Origin: Candidatus Rokuibacteriota bacterium
GTDB taxonomy: Bacteria > Methylomirabilota > Methylomirabilia > Rokubacteriales > JACOUJ01
Direction of reading: 5' to 3'
NCBI GenBank assembly: GCA_016177865.1
Contig: JACOUJ010000092.1
Coordinates: 1 to 5,233, forward strand
Length of the DNA stretch: 5,233 bases
The number at the start of each line of letters is the position of its first letter. Position 1 is the stretch's first letter. Below, piece after piece: positions 1 to 4,897 of the stretch. The notes beneath the pieces are model-generated. The model was given only the letters and a program-made list of their open reading frames with translations, was not told where the DNA came from and ran no database searches. Both the position numbers and the translations under genes were made by a program.

Positions 1-1355
1 ACCTGAGCGTCGTACTTCTGGGCCGCGACGCCGAGCGTGCCCTTCACGTCCGCCTTATTGGCGATGATCTGCTGCGCCGCATCTGCCAACACGTCGGCAA
101 GGAGCGGCAGCTTCTTGATTCTGAGCGTCGTCGCCGGATGCGGGTTCTCGCGCACGAGCTTGAGCCAGCCCATCATCCGCTTCGCCTCCGGGCTCTGGAA
201 GAACGGATCCCGCAGTGTGCTCTTGCGGGTCGGGAGTTCGCCTCCCACCCTGGCGTCGATAAGTTCCGCCTCATTGTTCTGGAGGAACTCCATCAGCTTC
301 CAGGCAGCCTCCTTTTTCGCGCCCCGCGGGATCACGAGGGTCCAGGCTCCGACGGTGCTGACGGGCGCGGGCTTCGACGGGTCATCGGCGAAGTTCGGCA
401 TCGCGGCGGTCTCGATCCGCCCTTTGATGGCTTCCTTCTGGCTCCACGTCGCCCAGCTCGCCGAGTGTGTGAACTCGTACACCAAGGTGCCGGCCCAGAA
501 CGTCTGGTTGACGGCTTCGGCATCCATGCTGACTTCGCCCACCGGGCTGATCTTGTGGACGTACACGCAGTCCTGAAGCCACTGCAAGATCTTCTGTCCT
601 GCTTCCAGGTGGAACGTCGCCTTCCCGGTCTTGGGATCAACGAGGTCCCCTCCGAGCGACCAATACATGGGAGGGGCCTGGTCGAGAAACTTCCCAAGTC
701 CGTCGGACTTGGAGAGCGGCATGATGTAGCCGAGGATCTGCCCCTTGGCGATCGCCTTCGCGCTCTCGGTGAACTCCTTGAAGGTCCGGGGCGCCCCCTT
801 CAGTCCAGCGGCCTCGTAGAGGTCGGTTCGGTAGTACAGGAGGTTCGCCGGCCGCACCGCCTGGCGGAACGCCATCTTCTTGCCGTCCAGTACCGTGTCA
901 TCCCAGGCGTACACGTAGTCGCTCTTGCGTTCGGCGCTCCAACCGACAACGAACTCATCGAGAGGGATAATCGCGCCCGCCTCGTTCAGCGCCACCAGGC
1001 TCCGGTCGAGCTGCTTGGAGACGTCCGGGGGCCTGTTGGCTGCCACCGCCTGGAGCAGCTGCTGCTGAAGCGTCTGCCAGGGGAACACTTCCTCGACCAC
1101 TTCGATGTCCGGATGGGACGTCCGAAATGCGGCCAGGATCTGCGCCTGAGCCCGCGCCCTGGCGTTTTGAGTGTCGTTGGAGTTCAGGAACGTCCAGTAA
1201 CGAATGGTCGTCTTGCCCTTTGCGGCCGGTGCGCCCTGCGCCCGGGCCGGCGTCTTGGCGAGGAGCCCGATCGTCCCCGCGCCAAACACCTGGAGCACCT
1301 CGCGCCGCGTAATCCGCCCTGCCACCCATCTGAATTCCCGCGGAATCGAGATCAT
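1..1355 (-). CDS. ABC transporter extracellular solute-binding protein, family 1 (sugar type), C-terminus cut by window edge
   Basis: The reading frame is open for 451 codons from the ATG at 1355-1353 to the left edge, with no stop. Family 1 sugar-binding proteins are usually 400-460 residues, so only a short tail is probably missing. The N-terminus has a twin-arginine signal: basic region with ITRREVLQ (R17, R18), hydrophobic stretch 23-33, and an Ala-rich cleavage region ending PARAQG near residue 40; export by Tat is inferred. The mature part shows family-typical stretches: an opening strand RYWTFLNS (52-59), HPDIEVVEEVFPW (81-93), NRPPDV (107-112), YYRTDLYEAAGL (174-185), and the late VSTVGAWTLVIPRGAKK (332-348) followed by AAWKLMEFL. 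The protein would deliver a sugar or sugar derivative to an ABC permease, whose genes should lie past position 1. A strong Shine-Dalgarno AGGGAGG (1364-1370) sits 8 nt before the ATG. It is last of the operon genes visible here, 71 nt after the dehydratase stop. The ligand is unknown. Confidence 0.93.
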   Translation of the reverse strand, partial: MISIPREFRWVAGRITRREVLQVFGAGTIGLLAKTPARAQGAPAAKGKTTIRYWTFLNSNDTQNARARAQAQILAAFRTSHPDIEVVEEVFPWQTLQQQLLQAVAANRPPDVSKQLDRSLVALNEAGAIIPLDEFVVGWSAERKSDYVYAWDDTVLDGKKMAFRQAVRPANLLYYRTDLYEAAGLKGAPRTFKEFTESAKAIAKGQILGYIMPLSKSDGLGKFLDQAPPMYWSLGGDLVDPKTGKATFHLEAGQKILQWLQDCVYVHKISPVGEVSMDAEAVNQTFWAGTLVYEFTHSASWATWSQKEAIKGRIETAAMPNFADDPSKPAPVSTVGAWTLVIPRGAKKEAAWKLMEFLQNNEAELIDARVGGELPTRKSTLRDPFFQSPEAKRMMGWLKLVRENPHPATTLRIKKLPLLADVLADAAQQIIANKADVKGTLGVAAQKYDAQ

Positions 1356-1363
1356 GGTGCCGA

Positions 1364-1370
1364 CCTCCCT
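1364..1370 (-). promoter_or_regulatory. Shine-Dalgarno of the solute-binding protein gene
   Basis: On the minus strand this reads AGGGAGG, 8 nt before the ATG at 1355. It fixes the start directly before the Tat signal. The 71-nt gap upstream (1356-1426) also holds a short direct repeat, TCCCCGG at 1377-1383 and 1390-1396 on the plus strand. No clear terminator or separate promoter was seen there, so read-through from the dehydratase gene is likely. Confidence 0.75.
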
Positions 1371-1426
1371 AGCCGTTCCCCGGCATGCGTCCCCGGTTCT
1401 CGCTCACGTTTCTCCGGACTCACGCG

Positions 1427-2584
1427 TTATCGCCTCAGGCTTGGAAAGCGTTTCTCCCAACCGGTCTCGAAGAAGTTCATGAAGTTCCTCGCGCCGTACG
1501 GGTAGCGCGCCGCCGCGGCCTCGTCCAACTCGACCCCGAGTCCCGGTCCAGTCGGGACCTCCAAGAAGCCGTCGACGATACGCGGGGTGCCCCGTACGAC
1601 CTCGTAGGCAAGGGGCACGACCGTCTCGTCGAAGACCTCCTGAATCAGGAAGTTAGGCATCCAGGGAGCAAGGTGCGCGTTGACCGCCGTACACACTGGG
1701 CCGCGTGCGTTATGGATGGCGATGCGGGCCCCGTAGGCCACCCCGAGTGCCACCACCTGTTGGATCCCCCAGACGCCCCCAATGCTCAGCGTCTCCGGCA
1801 ACCACGTCAGGAGGGTGCGGCTCTCGCCGAGGGGAACGAACTGGCTCGGCTGACTGAATCGCTCCCCAGCGCCCACGGGAACCGGCACTTCCGCCGCGAC
1901 CCGGACGAGCGCGTCGGCGTCCGCAGAGTGGACCGGCGCTTCGTACCAGGCGATCCGGTAGGGCTCGAGGCGACGCCCGATGCGAATCGCCGGCACGACG
2001 TCGAACCGGTCGTGAGCCTCGATGATCAGCTCCACGTCCGGTCCAACGGCCTCGCGCACCGCCGCCACGATTTCCAGCGAGAGCTCCTCTTCCCCCGGTG
2101 ACAGGTCGCGGTAAGTCGCGCCAAACGGATCGAACTTCATCGCCCGAAAGCCGCGACGCACCACCTCCGTGGCCCGCGCCGCAAACTCCCGCGGGTCCAG
2201 CCCCGATGGATACCAGCCGTTCGCGTAGGCGGGCACCGGATCCCGCACGGCGCCGCCGAGGAGCTTATGCAGTGGCGCCCCCAGGCTCTTGCCAAGGAGG
2301 TCCCAGCATGCGATCTCGACGCCGCTGATCGCGGTGACGTGCACCTGGTCGGTTGGGAGGTACCACGCGCGAGCGATCTTCTCCGTCAGGGCAGGAATCC
2401 GGAGGGGATCTTCCCCAATGACGAAGCGCTTGAGCTCCTGCAGCGCGCCCTCGACAGGGAGAGTGCTCAATCCGAGTGTCGCCTCGCCGAGCCCTCGCAG
2501 CCCCTCGTCGGTCTCAATGATGAGGAAGAGCCAGTTCTTCCACGGATTGCCAACCACAACGGTCCGCAGATCGATGATCTTCAC
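1427..2584 (-). CDS. Mandelate racemase/muconate lactonizing enzyme (enolase superfamily) protein, probable sugar-acid dehydratase
   Basis: This is a 385-residue protein, the usual length for the superfamily. It has an N-terminal capping domain (about 1-120, opening with KIIDLRTVVVGNPW and the mobile-loop region ETDEGLRGLGEA) and a C-terminal barrel (about 125-385). Acidic residues at barrel strand ends are E189 (IIEAHDRF), E215 (WYEAPV) and E241 (GAGERF). Their 26/26 spacing equals that of mandelate racemase metal ligands D195/E221/E247. H191, two residues after the first ligand, matches the D-x-H arrangement of galactonate and mannonate dehydratases. H291 (IAIHNARGP), with E264 27 residues before it, fits the Asp-His dyad position. 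E316 (FLIQE) fits the late conserved Glu. The expected reaction is Mg-dependent dehydration of an aldonic-type acid to a 2-keto-3-deoxy acid; the substrate is not readable. Odd points: Glu stands where Asp is usual at 189 and 264. The start is GTG, supported by a good Shine-Dalgarno. The stop is TAA at 1429-1427. Confidence 0.93.
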   Translation of the reverse strand: MKIIDLRTVVVGNPWKNWLFLIIETDEGLRGLGEATLGLSTLPVEGALQELKRFVIGEDPLRIPALTEKIARAWYLPTDQVHVTAISGVEIACWDLLGKSLGAPLHKLLGGAVRDPVPAYANGWYPSGLDPREFAARATEVVRRGFRAMKFDPFGATYRDLSPGEEELSLEIVAAVREAVGPDVELIIEAHDRFDVVPAIRIGRRLEPYRIAWYEAPVHSADADALVRVAAEVPVPVGAGERFSQPSQFVPLGESRTLLTWLPETLSIGGVWGIQQVVALGVAYGARIAIHNARGPVCTAVNAHLAPWMPNFLIQEVFDETVVPLAYEVVRGTPRIVDGFLEVPTGPGLGVELDEAAAARYPYGARNFMNFFETGWEKRFPSLRR

Positions 2585-2733
2585 CGTGAACGACCTCCCG
2601 GCTGCCCCAGGTCGACGCGCCTCAGGTCAACGATCTTCGCCCCCCGGTTGAGCGTCCAGCTCGGCCTGGCCGTACAGAGCTTGCTTTTTATCACCTCTGC
2701 CCTCAGCCACTCGAACCGCTCGGGATGCGTCAT
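2581..2733 (-). CDS. Small 50-residue ORF between the DapA-like and dehydratase genes, function unknown
   Basis: The ATG at 2733-2731 overlaps the TGA of the DapA-like gene (ATGA), and the TGA at 2583-2581 overlaps the GTG of the dehydratase gene (GTGA). The ORF thus fills the whole gap with 4-nt overlaps at both ends, the classic sign of translational coupling. Of the 49 sense codons after the start, 39 end in G or C, like the flanking genes; a second open frame here (27 codons) has clearly lower GC at third positions. The protein starts MTHPERFEWLRAEV, is basic, has one Cys (C20), and shows no signal peptide or membrane segment. Residues 33-45, KIVDLRRVDLGQP, resemble dehydratase residues 2-14, KIIDLRTVVVGNP, at 8 of 13 identities. 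It could be a true small protein, a coupling leader, or the remnant of a partial duplication of the dehydratase 5' end. No independent Shine-Dalgarno is obvious. Confidence 0.5.
   Translation of the reverse strand: MTHPERFEWLRAEVIKSKLCTARPSWTLNRGAKIVDLRRVDLGQPGGRSR
2593..2599 (-). promoter_or_regulatory. Shine-Dalgarno that fixes the GTG start of the dehydratase gene
   Basis: The minus strand reads GGGAGGT, 8 nt before the GTG at 2584-2582. No ATG, GTG or TTG lies between this start and the in-frame TGA upstream, so the GTG is the only plausible start. The site lies inside the last codons of the 50-codon ORF that ends at 2581. Translation of that ORF would therefore run through the site and could couple the two genes. 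Confidence 0.75.
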
Positions 2734-2737
2734 CCCG
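2721..2737. repeat. Perfect 7-bp inverted repeat over the DapA-like stop and the small ORF start
   Basis: CGGGATG and CATCCCG are separated by 3 nt, so either strand can form a GC-rich 7-bp hairpin. In the operon transcript one arm contains the ATG of the 50-codon ORF, and the loop and arm cover the TGA of the DapA-like gene. No T-tract follows on either strand, so it is not an intrinsic terminator. A role in translational coupling or mRNA stability is possible, but chance in GC-rich DNA cannot be excluded. Confidence 0.45.
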
Positions 2738-3674
2738 GCCCCATCACGCGGACGGCTTTCGGCGTCTCCCGAATCGGGGCTGTCGTGAACAACTCGCTGA
2801 CCTCCTCGAGGATCGCCTCCAGCTCTCGGTGATCGTGCGCATCAAGCGCAAAGAGGCCCGGCCCACGGATGGTCGCGTTCTCGAGGATTCCTCTCCGCCG
2901 CAGCACCTCCTTGTAGACCGCGGCCCCGTACATCCACTCGATGTTGAGCAACGGCAGAAGACGGTTGTAGATCCTCCGGCCGCGCGCTTCGTCTCCGGCC
3001 TCGAGCGCCGTCCAGAGCGCCACGTGCACGTCCGTCACCTCGCAGGCCGGCATCGTGCCGCAGGCCCCTCGCCGGTACTCGTCCATGAGGAAGCGCCCGG
3101 CCATGCCTCCCATGACCCCTTTGAGCCGCGGTCCCGCGAGCCGGAGGAGTTCGCTGATTGCGTGGCCGGCGGGCAGTGTCTCTTCTTTCACATACTCGAC
3201 GCCGTCGATCTCCGCGACCAGGCGAGCGATGAACGCGGGGGAGAGGGGAGTGCCGACTGGAGCCTGATAGTTCTGGATGAAAACCGGGAGTTCAGCCGTG
3301 CCTGCCACGACGCGGAAGTACTCGACGATCTCGTCGGGGTGGGCCTTTCGAACGTACGGCGGCATTGCGATCACAGCGTCAGCACCGATCTTCTGGGCGT
3401 GGCGGGCAAACACCGCGGCGTGGCGCGCGCTCGTCCCTGACACGCCGACCACCACCGGCACTCGCCGCGCCGCCGTTTCGACCATGATCTCCGCAACCCG
3501 TCGTCGTTCATCGTCGGTGAGCGCCGTGAACTCGCTGGCATTCACGGGAGCCACGAGCCCGTGCGCTCCCGCGTCGAGGCAGAACCCCACACAGCGGCGG
3601 AGCGCCGCCTCATCCAACTGCCCGGACGAGTCGAAGGGAGTAACCAGAATGGCGAAAACACCCCGCATCGCCAC
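2730..3674 (-). CDS. Dihydrodipicolinate synthase/N-acetylneuraminate lyase (DapA) family protein, probable 2-keto-3-deoxy acid aldolase or dehydratase
   Basis: The 314-residue protein has the usual length of this class I aldolase-type barrel family. Family landmarks: GVFAILVTPFDSSGQLD (5-21), the NASEF-LT-DER segment (45-57), VPVVVGVSG (72-80), MPPY (104-107), and the Schiff-base strand VEYVKEE with K163 as the predicted lysine. Later come GVMGGMAG (186-193) and RRGACGTMPA (201-210). Tyr107 is kept, but the Thr-Thr pair of dihydrodipicolinate synthase is replaced by N45-A46. The IQNY segment at 133-136 places Gln where the second catalytic Tyr normally sits. It is therefore unlikely to be the lysine-biosynthesis enzyme. 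Next to a sugar-acid dehydratase, cleavage or dehydration of a 2-keto-3-deoxy acid is inferred. The start is uncertain: GTG at 3674 or ATG at 3668; an in-frame TGA at 3710-3708 rules out anything further upstream. Only a weak GGTGA lies 13 nt before the GTG. It is the first gene of the operon. Confidence 0.92.
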   Translation of the reverse strand: MAMRGVFAILVTPFDSSGQLDEAALRRCVGFCLDAGAHGLVAPVNASEFTALTDDERRRVAEIMVETAARRVPVVVGVSGTSARHAAVFARHAQKIGADAVIAMPPYVRKAHPDEIVEYFRVVAGTAELPVFIQNYQAPVGTPLSPAFIARLVAEIDGVEYVKEETLPAGHAISELLRLAGPRLKGVMGGMAGRFLMDEYRRGACGTMPACEVTDVHVALWTALEAGDEARGRRIYNRLLPLLNIEWMYGAAVYKEVLRRRGILENATIRGPGLFALDAHDHRELEAILEEVSELFTTAPIRETPKAVRVMGPG

Positions 3675-3682
3675 GGGCCCAA

Positions 3683-3711
3683 ATCTTTCACCCGCGTCTC
3701 GGAGTTGTCAA
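3683..3711 (-). promoter_or_regulatory. Candidate promoter of the catabolic operon
   Basis: On the minus strand TTGACA (3706-3711) is followed after 17 nt by AAAGAT (3683-3688), a weak -10 match (3 of 6). A second perfect TTGACA abuts it upstream (3712-3717), but no better -10 lies at the right distance from that copy. Initiation from this promoter would fall about at the GTG/ATG starts of the DapA-like gene, leaving little or no 5' leader. The -35 match is exact; the -10 is poor, so the call is tentative. Confidence 0.35.
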
Positions 3712-3738
3712 TGTCAAATTGGTACTTGCACATATTGA
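3706..3738. promoter_or_regulatory. Candidate operator for the divergent IclR-family regulator
   Basis: This AT-rich stretch lies inside the otherwise GC-rich divergent intergenic region. It contains TGTCAA twice in tandem (3706-3711, 3712-3717). Two imperfect dyads also overlap here: CAAAT/ACTTG around 3715-3728 (4 of 5 pairs) and TGT..AA.T/A.TT..ACA over 3712-3732 (6 of 10 pairs). IclR proteins usually bind short AT-rich palindromes between their own gene and the target operon. Position and composition fit, but no known consensus was matched. Confidence 0.35.
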
Positions 3739-3772
3739 AACTCGGGCCTACGCTTGCGTTGCGACCCGCCCC

Positions 3773-3781
3773 GGAAGGAGG
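3773..3781 (+). promoter_or_regulatory. Shine-Dalgarno that fixes the start of the IclR regulator
   Basis: GGAAGGAGG ends 6 nt before the ATG at 3788. It selects this ATG over the in-frame TTG at 3719, which would add 23 residues unlike the family and would run through the presumed control region. Confidence 0.8.
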
Positions 3782-3787
3782 ACCACG

Positions 3788-4588
3788 ATGCTCGTCCATG
3801 CTTCGAGATCGACGCGCGCCAGAAGCCAGACAGTCGAGCGGGCCGCGCTCATCCTGACCTGCTTTACGAGCGAGGAACCCCACCTGGGGCTCCCTGCCCT
3901 AGCTGCCAAACTCGGTCTCAACCAAAGCACCGCATACCGCTACGTCGCGAGCCTCCAGCGCGCCGGCCTTCTCTCGCGCGACGACCGGCGCGGCGGCTAC
4001 CGGCTCGGCTTGCGCCTGATCGAGTTGGCGGGAATCGCGCTCAACCAAATAGAGGTCCGAAAACACGCCCTCGACGAGATGGACAAGCTGCGCGACGGGG
4101 TCAGCCTACTTGTCAACCTCGCTGTCCTCCTCGAGGGGGATGTCTTACACCTCGCCCATTCCGCGCCCCGAGCCCTACCACGGATGTACACCGCGCTCGG
4201 CCGACGGGCGGTCGCTCACTGCACGGCTCTCGGGAAGGTGCTGCTCGCTCACCGCCCCTGGGATGAGGTGCGTCAGCTGATCGAGCGATACGGATGGCGA
4301 CCGTACACCGAACACTCAATCCGGGAACTCGGTAGGCTCCAGACCGAGCTTCAGGGGATACGCGAACGGGGGTATGCGGTAGACAAGGAGGAACGCCGCC
4401 GCGACGTTGTATGCCTGGCGGCCCCGATCCGGGATTACTCGGGCTCCGTCGTTGCCGCGCTCAGCGTGAGCGGCCGGAAGGCGAGGATGACTCCCGAACG
4501 ACAGCGGCAGCTCCTACCCCGCGTCCTGGAAGCGGCCAACCGCATTTCGTTTCGCCTAGGCTTCCACGGCAACGCCGCCTACCTTTGA
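3788..4588 (+). CDS. IclR-family transcriptional regulator
   Basis: The protein has 266 residues from the ATG at 3788, a typical IclR length. The N-terminal winged helix-turn-helix covers about residues 12-76: SQTVERAALILTCF, then LGLPALAAKLGLNQSTAYRY with the recognition helix near 45-56, then the wing GGYRLGLRL. The C-terminal effector domain follows, with the family-typical HCTALGKVLLA (144-154) and GYAVDKEERRRDVVCLAAPI (195-214), then VVAALSVSG (221-229). It is divergent from the DapA-like/dehydratase/binding-protein operon across a 113-bp gap. By family habit it probably controls that operon and itself, responding to a substrate or pathway intermediate (as KdgR-type members do). Whether it represses or activates cannot be told. 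The stop is TGA at 4586-4588. The strong Shine-Dalgarno makes the start firm. Confidence 0.95.
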   Translation: MLVHASRSTRARSQTVERAALILTCFTSEEPHLGLPALAAKLGLNQSTAYRYVASLQRAGLLSRDDRRGGYRLGLRLIELAGIALNQIEVRKHALDEMDKLRDGVSLLVNLAVLLEGDVLHLAHSAPRALPRMYTALGRRAVAHCTALGKVLLAHRPWDEVRQLIERYGWRPYTEHSIRELGRLQTELQGIRERGYAVDKEERRRDVVCLAAPIRDYSGSVVAALSVSGRKARMTPERQRQLLPRVLEAANRISFRLGFHGNAAYL

Positions 4589-4897
4589 GCCCGCCACCAG
4601 CACGAATCTCACTGTCAAGTCACTCGTCGTTGCCCGATTTTCAACCGAAGAATTGTCCGTCGCGAAAGTGGCCAGCGCTCGAATACCAGCTCCTCGAATC
4701 GGTCTGATCCGGGGACCAAGTCGCCGTCGGACGAAATACCCCAGAGTTGAAGCGGAATCGAGGTGAGCAGGTACCCGTTCTCTCCTGGCAAACCGATGTC
4801 AGACCGGAGGAGATCGGTCCGAAGTCGCTTGCGCCAAACTCAACCCGTCACTGAGGATCACGGTCCCTGTTAGACCGGCAAGTCCGCGCGCGGCGCG
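4589..4897. other. Intergenic stretch without a convincing gene
   Basis: About 310 bp lie between the IclR stop and the stop of the minus-strand membrane protein gene. The two genes converge. No ORF with coding character and no tRNA-like fold was seen. There is an 8-bp inverted pair, CGGTCTGA (4700-4707) and TCAGACCG (4799-4806), about 90 bp apart. AGACCGG recurs at 4801-4807 and 4872-4878, and GACCG/CGGTC form a small stem near 4802-4819. A GC-only palindrome, CCGCGCGCGG (4884-4893), lies just past the membrane protein stop. No T-tract terminator was found for either gene. The base composition is more mixed than in the coding regions. Confidence 0.6.

Noticed and set aside
138..1505. 455-codon plus-strand ORF antisense to the solute-binding protein
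   Set aside because: It mirrors the binding-protein gene in GC-rich DNA, its product is rich in Arg/Pro/Leu/Gly without any family motif, and the minus-strand frame has a signal peptide, Shine-Dalgarno and family features.
1385..2101. 238-codon plus-strand ORF antisense to the dehydratase
   Set aside because: It is a shadow of the opposite strand, with no ribosome site and low-complexity charged composition; the minus-strand enzyme is unmistakable.
2721..2737. Intrinsic terminator after the DapA-like gene
   Set aside because: The stem is good but no T-tract follows on either strand, and the coding overlaps argue for continued transcription.
3726..3754. Plus-strand promoter TTGCAC / TACGCT with 17-nt spacing for the IclR gene
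   Set aside because: Both boxes match the consensus at only 3 of 6 positions, no better than expected by chance, so it was not listed as a feature.
3719..3787. 23-residue N-terminal extension of the IclR protein from a TTG
   Set aside because: It has no Shine-Dalgarno and crosses the presumed control region; the ATG at 3788 has a near-perfect Shine-Dalgarno and gives a typical family length.
4411..4707. 98-codon plus-strand ORF running out of the IclR gene into the gap
   Set aside because: Most of it is an out-of-frame copy of the IclR coding region; the tail beyond 4588 shows no recognisable features or ribosome site.
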